Assembly: GCF_900112105.1 (NCBI RefSeq) | Contig: NZ_FOKV01000001.1 | Span: 248,001-312,000 of the forward strand | Source of the DNA: Zunongwangia mangrovi | GTDB lineage: Bacteria > Bacteroidota > Bacteroidia > Flavobacteriales > Flavobacteriaceae | Reading direction: 5' to 3' | DNA length: 64,000 nt | Shown: positions 1 through 9,127 of the stretch, piece by piece | Layout: the number at the start of each line of letters is the position of its first letter | Position numbering within the stretch: position 1 is the stretch's first letter | The notes under the pieces: model-generated | What the model was told of the DNA's origin: nothing | What the model saw: only the letters and a program-made list of their open reading frames with translations | The model's database searches: none | Program-made: the position numbers and the translations under genes

Positions 1-530
1 AAACCAAGTTCTACCTGTACGCCACGCTTGCTCCCTAAAAGCTCGTGCCACTCGTCTACAACAATAGCTTCGAGATTTTTAAAGGTTTTATTGTAATTTT
101 TTGAAGAAAGTAAAAGCTGCAAACTCTCTGGGGTCGTAATTAACAGATCCGGCATCGATTTTTTCTGAGCCGCGCGCTCTTTTTGCGAAGTATCGCCAGT
201 TCTTATTCCAACCGTTAAATTAGTTCCCAATCCAGAGGCAAAACGTTCAGCGGCTTGTTCAATTTCAACAGAAAGTGCGCGAAGTGGTGTGATCCAAATC
301 GCTTTTAGTCCTTTTTTGGGTTTAGTTTTATAATCGGGATTATTTTTAATGTAATTCAGCACAATGGGCACCCAAAGCGCGTAGGTTTTACCACTTCCGG
401 TAGGCGCGTTTAGGAGTCCGTTTTTCTTTTGCAGGTAAGCTTTCCAGGTATCCTTCTGAAATTTAAATGGCTTCCAACCCTGGCTGGTAAACCAATCTTC
501 AGCAATTTTCAAAAGTTCCTGTCTTGTCAT
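1..530 (-). CDS. Lhr-like DEXH helicase of ligase-associated repair operon (N-terminal part)
   Basis: N-terminal part of an SF2 DNA helicase; the gene runs off the left edge of the window. The translation from the start codon at 528-530 contains a Q-motif region (FKFQKDTW), a Walker A motif (APTGSGKT), motif Ia (TPLRAL), motif TTPESL and a DEAH-type Walker B variant (DEWHEL). This combination is typical of the Lhr-related helicase found with an ATP-dependent DNA ligase and an SNM1-like exonuclease in Bacteroidota. It lies 46 bp downstream of the ligase gene on the same strand, so all three are probably one leftward operon for DNA damage repair. The C-terminal half cannot be assessed. Confidence 0.88.
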   Translation of the reverse strand, partial: MTRQELLKIAEDWFTSQGWKPFKFQKDTWKAYLQKKNGLLNAPTGSGKTYALWVPIVLNYIKNNPDYKTKPKKGLKAIWITPLRALSVEIEQAAERFASGLGTNLTVGIRTGDTSQKERAAQKKSMPDLLITTPESLQLLLSSKNYNKTFKNLEAIVVDEWHELLGSKRGVQVELG

Positions 531-576
531 TTTAAATAAATATATCCTGAAATTATCGAATTTCGAATCTAATTTT

Positions 577-2169
577 CTACGGAATCAAAGCTTTGAGATC
601 TTCCAGCGTATTGGCTTCTTCAATTTTTTTATCGGTTCGCCAACGTAGAATTCTTGGGAATCTGGTGGCGACGCCACTTTTATGACGTTTCGATTCGGCT
701 ATTCCTTCAAAAGCGACTTCAAAAACATGATGGGGCGTAACACTTCGCACCGGGCCAAAACGCTCTAAAGTATTTTTCTTGATCCAGGCATCCAATTTTC
801 TAAATTCAGCATCGGTTAAACCGCTATACGCTTTAGCGAAAGTTACCAGTTCTTCTTTTTTCTCGTCCCAAAGGCCAAAAGTATAATCGGTAAACAAATT
901 ACTTCGCCTACCGTGGCCGCGCATCGCATAGGTAAGCACCGCGTCGATAGTTAGAGGATCGACTTTCCATTTCCACCAATCGCCCTTTTTGCGCCCAACC
1001 AAATATGGCGAATCTAAACGCTTCAGCATTAAACCTTCAGATTTCACTTCTCGAGATCGCTCTCTTTCTTCAGCAGCTTCTTCCCAGTTTTTAAACTGAA
1101 TTGTGTGCGATAAATGCAATGGCAGTTCATCTGATTTTACTTCAGTATATAATTTCTCCAATATCGTCCTACGATCTTTAAAAGCTTGTTGTCGAATATC
1201 TTCTCCTTCCCATTCTAAAACATCATAAGCTTTAAGGATTACCGGTGTTTTCTTCAGTAAATTTTTTGAAACCGTCTTCCTACCAATACGGGTTTGCAGA
1301 TCTTTAAAAGTTCCTATTTCTCCTTCTGGAAACGGCAAAATTTCTCCGTCGATCACCGTACCATTTGGAACAACGCCCACAAACTTTTCAAACTCGGGAT
1401 ATTTATCGGTTACTAGTTCTTCCCCTCGGCTCCACACAAATAATTCGTCATTTCTTACAATTACCTGCGATCGTATGCCATCCCATTTATGCTCGGCACT
1501 CCATTCACTTACATCACCCAGATCTTTTGGTTCTTCTTCAATCGCATAGGCCAAATAAAACGGATAAGGTTTCGATAAAAAATCCTCTTCATTTTCTTCT
1601 AAAATCAGCTTTGTATAAGTGGTTTTTGCAGGATTCCAATCGCCCATCATTTTGTAAGCTAAAATATCCTCGTCGATATATGTTGCTTTAGAAAGCGCAC
1701 GCGTCATTAACTTCTGGCTCACACCAATTCGAAAACTCCCGGTGATGAGTTTGGTAAACACAAAACGCTCATAATAATTTAAACTGAGCCAATTGTCTTT
1801 TAAATATTCTTTTTTCTCTTCATCAGATTTTGGTTTTAGGTCGATGATTTCCTGTAAAAACTGATTCAGGCTTTTTTCTGAAGATGCTGAAGAAGGCGGA
1901 ATAACCAAAGCAATAGTTTCAGCAAGATCACCAACGATATGATAGGATTCTTCGAATAACCACAACGGAATGTTTGCAATTTCTGAAGCCCATAATCGCA
2001 TTAAAGTCGTATTCACCGGTCTTGGCGGTCGCCTATGCGAAAGTATGGCGATCGTCCAAACCTTATCACGATCTGGCGCATTATTGAAATATTTGGTTAA
2101 AGCTTCAACTTTTAGCGTGGTTTTATTGGTGCTATCCAGCGTTTTTATAAGTTCTGCAAACTGTCTCAT
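577..2169 (-). CDS. ATP-dependent DNA ligase (ligase-associated DNA damage response)
   Basis: 530-aa ATP-dependent DNA ligase. It has an alpha-helical N-terminal domain (about residues 1-200), then the adenylation domain with motif I EHKWDGIR near residue 230 (the KxDG-type lysine becomes adenylated), motif IV (EGLMLKR) and motif V (WWKWK), and a C-terminal OB fold ending near RFPRILRWR. It seals nicks using ATP, in addition to the housekeeping NAD-dependent ligase expected in this phylum. Its start overlaps the exonuclease stop by 4 bp (ATGA-type), indicating translational coupling. The helicase gene follows downstream, as in the conserved exonuclease-ligase-helicase cluster. Confidence 0.93.
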   Translation of the reverse strand: MRQFAELIKTLDSTNKTTLKVEALTKYFNNAPDRDKVWTIAILSHRRPPRPVNTTLMRLWASEIANIPLWLFEESYHIVGDLAETIALVIPPSSASSEKSLNQFLQEIIDLKPKSDEEKKEYLKDNWLSLNYYERFVFTKLITGSFRIGVSQKLMTRALSKATYIDEDILAYKMMGDWNPAKTTYTKLILEENEEDFLSKPYPFYLAYAIEEEPKDLGDVSEWSAEHKWDGIRSQVIVRNDELFVWSRGEELVTDKYPEFEKFVGVVPNGTVIDGEILPFPEGEIGTFKDLQTRIGRKTVSKNLLKKTPVILKAYDVLEWEGEDIRQQAFKDRRTILEKLYTEVKSDELPLHLSHTIQFKNWEEAAEERERSREVKSEGLMLKRLDSPYLVGRKKGDWWKWKVDPLTIDAVLTYAMRGHGRRSNLFTDYTFGLWDEKKEELVTFAKAYSGLTDAEFRKLDAWIKKNTLERFGPVRSVTPHHVFEVAFEGIAESKRHKSGVATRFPRILRWRTDKKIEEANTLEDLKALIP

Positions 2170-3188
2170 TCGTCTTCGGTTTTAGAAGTTTGCTCGGCAT
2201 TTTCTTCTTCATATTGGGTTTGCTCGGTTCTGGCATCGTAACCAATTTCCCGAAGATATTTAGAAAAAATATCGGTATATCCATGGGTACAGATCACTTT
2301 CTCTGCTCCGGTTTCTTTTATTGAAGAGAGCAGTCCCTGCCAGTCACAATGATCTGAAAGTACGAATCCGCGGTCGATAGCTCTTCGTCTTCTGGCACCA
2401 CGAAAGGTCATCCATCCACTCGCCGAAGCCGTAACATAAGGCACCATTTTTTTAATCCATGGTGTTCCATGAGCGCTTGGCGGTGCCACCACAATATTGC
2501 CTTTAATTTCTTCCTTTTTTACATCGCGGGTAATCCTAGTAGTTTCTGGCATTTCTAGTTGTGGTCGCAAAACTTCGGTCATATTTTCTATCGCGCCATG
2601 CGTATAAATTTTCCCAATAGAAGTATCTAAATACTTCAGCAATCGTTGTGCTTTCCCTAAAGAATATCCAAAGATCACCGAGGTTCTTCCTTCAGATTGG
2701 TTTTGTTGCCACCAGTTATTTATTTCAGCAAAAACCTCTTCCTGTGGCTGCCATTTAAAAGCGGGTAAACCAAAAGTACATTCGGTAATAAAAGTGTGGC
2801 ATTTTACCGGTTCGTAAGGCTTTGCCACACCATCATCTTCAGTCTTATAATCGCCGGTAAACACCCAAACTTCTCCTTTATACTCAACTCTAATTTGTGC
2901 TGATCCAATAATATGCCCGGCGGGATGAAATGAAAATTTTACGTTATTAATGCTAAAAGTCTCGTTCCAATCTTTGCCACTTACATTAATTTCTCCTAAT
3001 CGATGTTTTATAATTGGAATATTGCTATGATGAGTTATATATTTTTTATGCCCCCAACGAGAATGATCGGCGTGTCCATGCGAGATGATCGCTTTATCTA
3101 CCGGGCGCCAGGGATCTAGGTACACGTCTGCCTGGGCACAGTAAATTCCTATATCATTAAACGCCAATAACGGAGTATTCTTCATCAA
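2166..3188 (-). CDS. Ligase-associated SNM1-like exonuclease (metallo-beta-lactamase/beta-CASP fold)
   Basis: 340-aa metallo-beta-lactamase-fold nuclease. The metal-binding motif HGHADH is near residues 37-42, followed by PAGHIIGSAQ and FTGDYK. A C-terminal region holding LSDHCDW and THGY fits the beta-CASP/SNM1 group. It is first in a leftward operon with ATP-dependent ligase and Lhr-like helicase, and in this family is annotated as the ligase-associated DNA damage response exonuclease. The acidic C-terminal tail (EEENAEQTSKTEDE) is dispensable-looking. The ATG at 3186-3188 begins MMKN; the second Met is an equally good start. Confidence 0.92.
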   Translation of the reverse strand: MMKNTPLLAFNDIGIYCAQADVYLDPWRPVDKAIISHGHADHSRWGHKKYITHHSNIPIIKHRLGEINVSGKDWNETFSINNVKFSFHPAGHIIGSAQIRVEYKGEVWVFTGDYKTEDDGVAKPYEPVKCHTFITECTFGLPAFKWQPQEEVFAEINNWWQQNQSEGRTSVIFGYSLGKAQRLLKYLDTSIGKIYTHGAIENMTEVLRPQLEMPETTRITRDVKKEEIKGNIVVAPPSAHGTPWIKKMVPYVTASASGWMTFRGARRRRAIDRGFVLSDHCDWQGLLSSIKETGAEKVICTHGYTDIFSKYLREIGYDARTEQTQYEEENAEQTSKTEDE

Positions 3189-3323
3189 GCTTATATATTT
3201 TTTGCTACAATCCTGATGAAATTAGGTAAAATAGAAAGCCTGGAAAAAGGATTAAGAAAAGATTAGGGAATGTTATATAATTGAAATTTCTTAAAAATAA
3301 AATAAAAATATCTCATCATTATT

Positions 3324-3331
3324 TATATTTG
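3324..3331 (+). promoter_or_regulatory. Bacteroidota -7 box (TATATTTG) for the TerB-like gene
   Basis: TATATTTG matches the TAnnTTTG -7 element of Bacteroidota housekeeping promoters and lies 19 bp before the ATG at 3350. Its position inside the longer open frame that begins at 3281 argues that translation starts at 3350. Confidence 0.55.
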
Positions 3332-3349
3332 CAGCCAAAATCCCTCAAT

Positions 3350-3778
3350 ATGTCATTTTCAGATTTGTTCGGCTCGGGAGAGCATTTAAGAAACTTAAGT
3401 CATTTTGCAGCCATCGTTAATCTTGCTGCGGTAGACGGTGCAATTAATGAAGCAGAAGAGAACTTATTAAGACGCTTTGCCAGAAAACTGGATATTACAG
3501 AAAGTGAGTATAAAAAGGTGCTTGAGAATCCAAAAGCCTATCCTTTATCTCCATCTCATGACACTGAAAGACGTTTAGAGCGACTTCACGATCTTTTTAG
3601 AATCATCTTTGCAGATAATGTTATTGATGATGAAGAAGCCGAACTGATAAAACGTTACGCTATTGGGCTTGGTTTTTCCAGTCAGGCTTCGAATGCAATT
3701 ATTAAAAGATCTATCCAAATCTTTGGTGGACAAATCTCTTTTGAAGATTACCAGTATTTATTAGAGAAAGAGGATTAA
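3350..3778 (+). CDS. TerB-like (tellurite-resistance-B fold) protein
   Basis: 142-aa all-helical soluble protein starting [11 protein letters not shown]. It shows the TerB/DjlA N-terminal pattern: two halves, each with an acidic helix-turn ([20 protein letters not shown] and [14 protein letters not shown]), the acidic residues being candidate metal ligands. TerB-fold proteins act in stress responses and membrane-linked complexes, but the exact role here is unknown. I chose the start at 3350 instead of 3281 because a promoter -7 box lies between them and the intervening residues are Lys/Tyr-rich and unlike the family. The gene is convergent with fbp, overlapping it by 4 bp. Confidence 0.8.
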   Translation: MSFSDLFGSGEHLRNLSHFAAIVNLAAVDGAINEAEENLLRRFARKLDITESEYKKVLENPKAYPLSPSHDTERRLERLHDLFRIIFADNVIDDEEAELIKRYAIGLGFSSQASNAIIKRSIQIFGGQISFEDYQYLLEKED

Positions 3779-4785
3779 TCTCCGTATTCTTTCATGAACT
3801 CTTCAGCTTTTTCGACCATTGTTTTGCTTCCGCAGAAAATGGCAGATCGCTCATGCAGTTCTGTTGGCATAATATCCATAACACGTTGGTAGCCATCGCT
3901 GGCTTTACCACCAGCCTGCTCTACAATAAATGCCATAGGATTACATTCGTAAAGTAAACGAAGTTTCCCCTTGTTGTATTTAGTGCTTTTTGGATAAATA
4001 TAAATACCACCTTTTATCATATTTCGATGAATATCTGAAACCATCGAACCAATGTATCTTGAAGTATAAGGACGATCGCCTTCTTCTTCCTGGCAATATT
4101 TGATGTATTTTTTTACACCGGTTGGAAAGTGAGCATAATTCCCTTCGTTGATGGAATAAATATTTCCATTTTCAGGGAATTTCATATCTGGATGTGAAAG
4201 ATACCAGGATCCTAAAGCCGGATTTAAAGTGAAACCATTCACTCCGTGCCCGGTTGTGTAAACCAGCATTGTTGAAGTTCCGTAAATAATATATCCTGCA
4301 GCCACCTGCAAATTACCGGGCTGTAAGAAATCTTCTGAAGTTACCGGAGTTCCTATCGGAGTCACTCTTCTATAGATCGAAAAGATCGTCCCAACCGAAA
4401 CATTTACATCGATATTAGAACTTCCATCTAATGGATCCATAAGCACCACATATTTATTTTTATGGTCTTTACGGCTTCCGGCAATAGTGATAAATTCGTC
4501 GTTTTCTTCGGAACCTATTCCGCATACGATTTCACGATTAGTTAGGGTTTGGATAAACGTATTATTCGCAAATACATCTAATTTTTGTTGATCTTCTCCC
4601 TGAACATTTTGTTCTCCAGCAGCCCCTGTAATATCTACGAGTCCTGCTTTATTTACCTCGTGATTTACTACTTTTGCTGCTAAGCGAATAGAACGTATTA
4701 ATCTTGATAATTCTCCCGTCGAATATGGGAAATCCTGTTGGTTATCGATGATAAACTCACCGAGCGTTGGTCTGGTTTTAGTCAT
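3775..4785 (-). CDS. fbp: Fructose-1,6-bisphosphatase class I
   Basis: 336-aa class I FBPase, the normal family length. It hydrolyses fructose 1,6-bisphosphate to fructose 6-phosphate in gluconeogenesis. Diagnostic motifs visible are the metal-binding [18 protein letters not shown] upstream of it, and the C-terminal sugar-phosphate region [20 protein letters not shown]. It is monocistronic, convergent with the TerB-like gene, and has a -7 box at 4809-4816. Confidence 0.97.
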   Translation of the reverse strand: MTKTRPTLGEFIIDNQQDFPYSTGELSRLIRSIRLAAKVVNHEVNKAGLVDITGAAGEQNVQGEDQQKLDVFANNTFIQTLTNREIVCGIGSEENDEFITIAGSRKDHKNKYVVLMDPLDGSSNIDVNVSVGTIFSIYRRVTPIGTPVTSEDFLQPGNLQVAAGYIIYGTSTMLVYTTGHGVNGFTLNPALGSWYLSHPDMKFPENGNIYSINEGNYAHFPTGVKKYIKYCQEEEGDRPYTSRYIGSMVSDIHRNMIKGGIYIYPKSTKYNKGKLRLLYECNPMAFIVEQAGGKASDGYQRVMDIMPTELHERSAIFCGSKTMVEKAEEFMKEYGD

Positions 4786-4808
4786 TTTGATTCACAGTAG
4801 TTTGTTAT

Positions 4809-4816
4809 CAAATTTA
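4809..4816 (-). promoter_or_regulatory. Putative -7 box of fbp
   Basis: On the minus strand this reads TAAATTTG (TAnnTTTG consensus), 23 bp upstream of the fbp start codon. I see no clear -33 TTTG at ideal spacing. Confidence 0.4.
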
Positions 4817-4892
4817 TTGAAAAATTGCCGTTTTACATCGTTTTCGTAAACGTTTTAACACAAATTAAAATTTCACCTGAAAGGTTTTCAAT

Positions 4893-5375
4893 ATGAAAAT
4901 AGAAGTTAGAAAAGCTGTAAAAGAAGATATGCCCGCTGTTTTAAGGCTAATAAATGAATTAGCAAAATTCGAAAATGAACCCGATGCTGTAGAGCTTACT
5001 GTAAAAGATTTGGAAAACGATGGTTTTGGAGATCGCCCGTTATTTGAATGTTTTGTTGCTGAAGCCGATGGCAAGATCGAAGGTATGGCATTATTCTATT
5101 ATCGCTATTCTACCTGGAAAGGAAAAACCGTACACCTTGAAGATTTGGTGGTAAGCGAAGCTTTTCGTGGAAAAGGTCTTGGTGGCGCATTGTATGCTGC
5201 AGTGATCAATTATGCTAAAGAACAGGGTTGCAAACGAACCGAATGGGTTGTGTTGGATTGGAACACCAATGCAGTTGAGTTTTACAAAAATAGTGGCGCT
5301 ACTGTATTTAAAGAATGGCGCACAGTACAGATGGATGAAGCCGCTATGGAAGCTTTTTGTGCAAAAACCCGTTAA
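4893..5375 (+). CDS. GNAT-family N-acetyltransferase (copy 1 of tandem pair)
   Basis: 160-aa GNAT acetyltransferase transferring an acyl group from acetyl-CoA to an amine. The acetyl-CoA pyrophosphate-binding motif A is visible as RGKGLGGALY, preceded by VHLEDLVVSE; the C-terminal motif B region is NAVEFYKNSGA. This outline resembles the diamine acetyltransferase (SpeG/SSAT-like) branch. The next gene is a clear paralogue sharing the strings STWKG, VHLED and GLGGALY, so the pair arose by tandem duplication. The substrate cannot be told from sequence. Confidence 0.88.
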   Translation: MKIEVRKAVKEDMPAVLRLINELAKFENEPDAVELTVKDLENDGFGDRPLFECFVAEADGKIEGMALFYYRYSTWKGKTVHLEDLVVSEAFRGKGLGGALYAAVINYAKEQGCKRTEWVVLDWNTNAVEFYKNSGATVFKEWRTVQMDEAAMEAFCAKTR

Positions 5376-5423
5376 GATTAAGCTAAGTCCTTTTAAATCC
5401 TGAAAGTTCTAAAAGCATATTCC

Positions 5424-5431
5424 TATTTTTG
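5424..5431 (+). promoter_or_regulatory. -7 box (TATTTTTG) upstream of second GNAT gene
   Basis: TATTTTTG matches TAnnTTTG and lies 20 bp before the ATG at 5452. The second GNAT gene and the following aspartate kinase gene could be transcribed from here. Confidence 0.5.
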
Positions 5432-5451
5432 TTAAAATCAAAGCAAAAATT

Positions 5452-5925
5452 ATGGAATATCAGATACGCGAAGCTAAACGGGAGGACATGCCAAAAGTTC
5501 TTGAATTGATCATGGAACTGGCAAAACATGAAAATGCTGAAAATGAAGTAGAAATTTCTGTAAAAGACCTGGAAACTGAAGGTTTTGATCACGGAAATTT
5601 TAAATGTTTTGTTGCCGATGTTGATGGCAAACTTGCCGGGATGGCTTTAGTTTATTTTAGATTTTCTACCTGGAAAGGTCGTACTGTTCATTTAGAAGAT
5701 CTAATTGTTACTGAAACTATGCGAGGCACCGGTTTAGGTGGCGCTCTATATAATCAGGTGGTAAAATATGGTTATGAGCATGGCGTAAAACGTGTAGAAT
5801 GGGTGGTTTCTGAAGGAAATAAAAATGCGATCGAATTTTACGAAAATACAGGTGCCGATATTAAAAAGAACTGGTATACGGTTCACATGAATGAAAGCGT
5901 TATTAAAAAGAATATCCAAAAATAA
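5452..5925 (+). CDS. GNAT-family N-acetyltransferase (copy 2 of tandem pair)
   Basis: 157-aa GNAT acetyltransferase paralogous to the preceding gene along its whole length. Shared landmarks are REAKREDMPKVLELI at the N terminus, FSTWKGRTVHLEDL, the CoA-binding loop RGTGLGGALY and NAIEFYENTGA. Like its neighbour it fits the SpeG/SSAT-like polyamine or amino-acid acetyltransferase branch. It ends 3 bp before the aspartate kinase start, so the two are very likely co-transcribed from the -7 box at 5424. Confidence 0.88.
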   Translation: MEYQIREAKREDMPKVLELIMELAKHENAENEVEISVKDLETEGFDHGNFKCFVADVDGKLAGMALVYFRFSTWKGRTVHLEDLIVTETMRGTGLGGALYNQVVKYGYEHGVKRVEWVVSEGNKNAIEFYENTGADIKKNWYTVHMNESVIKKNIQK

Positions 5926-5928
5926 CGA

Positions 5929-7185
5929 ATGAAAGTCTTCAAATTTGGGGGAGCATCTGTGAAAGATGCAACAGGAGTAAAAAATGTTCTAAAAGTGCTG
6001 CAAAAGCACCAAAATCCAGATAAACTGATCGTAATTTCAGCGATGGGGAAAACTACCAATGCGCTGGAAGTTATTATCCAGAAATATTTGAGCGAACAAT
6101 TTCCTGAACCCGAAATTGAAAGCTTAAGGCTGTTTCATATAGAGATCATGAACGGACTTTTCGAAAATAAGCAGGCTGCGGTTTTCGAAAAAATCAATCA
6201 GTTTTTCACCAATCTTAAAAATTTTCTTCAGCATAATAAATCGAAACAATACGACTTTGTTTATGATCAGATTATAGGTTTTGGCGAGTTAATTTCTACC
6301 AGCATTGTAAGTGAATATTTATCAAGAAACGGTATTAAAAACACTTGGGTTGACGCTCGTGATCTTATAAAAACCAATAGTACTTATCGTGATGCTAAAG
6401 TAGATTGGGAAACGACACAGAAAAATATTATTACTGAAATTAAGCCTGAAAGTATAAGCATTACGCAAGGTTTTATAGCTTCAGACGCTAACAATTTTAC
6501 GACGAGTTTAGGACGAGAAGGAAGTGATTATACAGCCGGAATTTTTGCGTATTGCTTAAATGCTGAAAGTGTTACAATCTGGAAAGATGTACCCGGAGTT
6601 CTAAATGCAGATCCTCGAGAATTTACCGAGACGACTTTGCTTAACGAAATCTCTTATGAAGAAGCGATTGAGCTTGCCTTTTACGGCGCATCTGTAATTC
6701 ATCCAAAAACGCTTCAGCCATTACAGCAAAAGGAAATCCCGCTTTTTGTAAAGTCCTTTTTTCATCCAGAAAACGAAGGCACAAAAGTTTGCCGAGGAGA
6801 TGGATGCGCGGTAGTTCCGCAATTACCTTGCTTTATCGTAAAGAAAAATCAGGCTTTAATATCTTTATCTTCGCTGGATTTTTCGTTTATGGTAGAAGAA
6901 AATATTAGTGAAGTTTTTCAGCTTTTTCATCAATACCAGATGAAAGTCGATCTTATACAAAATTCGGCCATTAGTTTTTCGGTTTGTGTGGATAACAAAT
7001 TCAATCAGCTCGAAAAATTAATTCAACACTTAAAAGCAAAATTTCGCGTTACCTATCAAACCGGCGTTTCATTATATACTATTCGCCATTTTAACGAAGC
7101 AGCAATTACTTCCGTAGAAAAAGGAAAAAAGGTGCTGTTAAAGCAGCTTACGCATAATACTGTACAGATGGTAACAGATTGCTAA
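5929..7185 (+). CDS. Aspartate kinase (monofunctional)
   Basis: 418-aa aspartokinase that phosphorylates L-aspartate in the first step of the Lys/Thr/Met pathway. The N-terminal amino-acid kinase domain has the signature KFGGASV at residues 4-10, the substrate loop TSLGREGSDYTAG and the nucleotide-binding WKDVPGVLNADPR. The last ~130 residues form a diverged ACT region with little sign of a second canonical ACT repeat. There is no homoserine dehydrogenase domain. It lies 3 bp after the GNAT gene. Confidence 0.9.
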   Translation: MKVFKFGGASVKDATGVKNVLKVLQKHQNPDKLIVISAMGKTTNALEVIIQKYLSEQFPEPEIESLRLFHIEIMNGLFENKQAAVFEKINQFFTNLKNFLQHNKSKQYDFVYDQIIGFGELISTSIVSEYLSRNGIKNTWVDARDLIKTNSTYRDAKVDWETTQKNIITEIKPESISITQGFIASDANNFTTSLGREGSDYTAGIFAYCLNAESVTIWKDVPGVLNADPREFTETTLLNEISYEEAIELAFYGASVIHPKTLQPLQQKEIPLFVKSFFHPENEGTKVCRGDGCAVVPQLPCFIVKKNQALISLSSLDFSFMVEENISEVFQLFHQYQMKVDLIQNSAISFSVCVDNKFNQLEKLIQHLKAKFRVTYQTGVSLYTIRHFNEAAITSVEKGKKVLLKQLTHNTVQMVTDC

Positions 7186-7207
7186 AACCTTAATGCTATT
7201 TGTTTGT

Positions 7208-7215
7208 TATATTTG
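7208..7215 (+). promoter_or_regulatory. -7 box (TATATTTG) upstream of OlsF-like gene
   Basis: TATATTTG fits TAnnTTTG and ends 18 bp before the ATG at 7234, giving a very short leader. Confidence 0.45.
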
Positions 7216-7233
7216 TTTAAAACCAACTAACCA

Positions 7234-9036
7234 ATGGGATTTGTAACCGCCAAAGAAGTTGCTCGAGTAATGAATCTCGAAAAAATGGGTTTTCTAGGAA
7301 CCACGGCTGGATGGGTGCTTTTAAGAACTACAAAGCTTTCCCGATTAAATAAAGAATATCAAAAACGAAAGAGCCTTAAAGGGGTTGAGTTTATCGACTC
7401 AATTCTTGAAGGTTTCGAAATTCAGTTCGATATTCCAGAAAAGGATCTGAAGCGTATTCCTAAAACCGGCCCTTTTATTACTATTTCTAACCATCCACTT
7501 GGCGGTATCGATGGGATGATCTTAATGAAGCTACTGCTGGAACAAAGGGAGGATTATAAAATTATCGCAAACTTTTTATTGCATCGTCTAGATCCTTTAC
7601 GACCATACATTATGCCGGTAAATCCTTTTGAAACTCATAAGGATGCAAAATCGAGCGTTGGCGGCATTAAAGAAGCGATCGCTCATTTGCGCGAAGGCCA
7701 CGGATTGGGGATGTTTCCTGCAGGTGAAGTTTCTACTTATAAAGATGAAAAACTAATTGTAGATAAACCCTGGGAACCGGTAGCAATGCGCTTGATCCAA
7801 AAGGCAAAAGTTCCTGTTGTTCCTATCTATTTTCACGCAAAGAACAGCACATTTTTCTATCGTTTAGCCTCGATGAGCGATGTCCTTAGAACAGCTAAAC
7901 TGCCTAGTGAAATGCTTTCGCAAAAACGCCGAAAAATAAAAGTGCGAATTGGTAATCCAATATCTGTAGAAGACCAGGCAGAATTTAAAGACCTGGAATC
8001 GTTTACCGGGTACCTGCGCCGTAAAACTTATATGCTGGCCAATGTTTTCGAAAAAAAGAAGCTTTTCGAGAAAATACCGCACACTTTAAAACTTCCCAAA
8101 TCGCCAAAAAAGATCGCTACAGAAACCAAATCTGAGCTTATGGAAGCTGAGGTTGAAAAGTGTAAAGAGCTTGACAAACGCTTACTGGTTTCTAAGAATT
8201 ACGAGGTGTTTTTAGCTAAAAGAGAAATCATTCCCAATATCGTGCAGGAGCTTGGGCGATTACGTGAAATCACTTTTAGGGAAATTGGTGAAGGCACAAA
8301 TAATCCGGTAGACCTGGATCCTTTTGACGATCATTATTATCATCTTTTTCTGTGGGATAGCGATGCCAAAAAAGTTGCCGGGGCGTACCGAATGGGAATG
8401 GGTGCCGAAATTTTTAAAGACCATGGTATTAATGGTTTTTACCTTCAGGATCTTTTTAGATTTGAGCCAGAATTGTATAAAATGATGAGTGAATCTATCG
8501 AAATGGGTAGAGCATTTATCATTAAAGAATATCAGCAAAAACCAATGCCTTTATTTTTGCTATGGAAAGGAATTGTGCATTGTACTCTTCGATTCCCAGA
8601 GCATAAATATCTTATTGGTGGCGTAAGCATTAGCAACAAGTTTTCTAATTTCTCTAAATCGCTTATGATCGAGTTTATGCGCTCTAATTATTACGATCCT
8701 TACGTAGCGCAATATGTAAGACCGAAGAAAGAATTTAAGGTAAAACTTGAAGATGCCGATAAGGACATCGTTTTTGATAAAAGTGAAGCCGATCTTAATA
8801 AGTTTGATAAGATTATTGACGAGATCGAACCAGAAAACCTTCGATTACCTGTATTGATCAAAAAGTATATTAAACAGAATGCAAAAGTAGTTGCCTTTAA
8901 TGTCGATCCATTATTTAATAATGCGGTAGATGGCTTAATGTACATTAGAATCGCAGATCTTCCTGAAAGCACCGTAAAACCAGTAATGGAAGAATTTCAA
9001 AAAGAACTGGAAGAAAAGCACTTAAACAACCAGTAA
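7234..9036 (+). CDS. Bifunctional acyltransferase, OlsF-like (aminolipid synthesis)
   Basis: 600-aa two-domain protein. The N-terminal ~280 residues form a PlsC/LPLAT-type O-acyltransferase with the catalytic-type motif SNHPLGGIDG near residue 85 and the second block FPAGEVST. The C-terminal ~300 residues look like the OlsB/hemolysin-like N-acyltransferase (GAYRMGMG, EMGRAFI, LIGGVSIS). In Flavobacteria this fusion makes ornithine- or other amino-acid-containing lipids; the assignment rests on domain order, so the amino acid acylated is not known. It has its own -7 box at 7208. Confidence 0.78.
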   Translation: MGFVTAKEVARVMNLEKMGFLGTTAGWVLLRTTKLSRLNKEYQKRKSLKGVEFIDSILEGFEIQFDIPEKDLKRIPKTGPFITISNHPLGGIDGMILMKLLLEQREDYKIIANFLLHRLDPLRPYIMPVNPFETHKDAKSSVGGIKEAIAHLREGHGLGMFPAGEVSTYKDEKLIVDKPWEPVAMRLIQKAKVPVVPIYFHAKNSTFFYRLASMSDVLRTAKLPSEMLSQKRRKIKVRIGNPISVEDQAEFKDLESFTGYLRRKTYMLANVFEKKKLFEKIPHTLKLPKSPKKIATETKSELMEAEVEKCKELDKRLLVSKNYEVFLAKREIIPNIVQELGRLREITFREIGEGTNNPVDLDPFDDHYYHLFLWDSDAKKVAGAYRMGMGAEIFKDHGINGFYLQDLFRFEPELYKMMSESIEMGRAFIIKEYQQKPMPLFLLWKGIVHCTLRFPEHKYLIGGVSISNKFSNFSKSLMIEFMRSNYYDPYVAQYVRPKKEFKVKLEDADKDIVFDKSEADLNKFDKIIDEIEPENLRLPVLIKKYIKQNAKVVAFNVDPLFNNAVDGLMYIRIADLPESTVKPVMEEFQKELEEKHLNNQ

Positions 9037-9127
9037 TTACACGGCTGTTAATTTAGTGTTATACCTTGCGAGAGCTTAGGTAGATAATACTCCAATTATT
9101 ATATTCCGTAAAAACAGAAAATAAAAA

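Noticed and set aside
3281-3349. Extended start of the TerB-like gene
   Set aside because: A promoter -7 box (3324-3331) lies inside, and the added residues do not look like the family.
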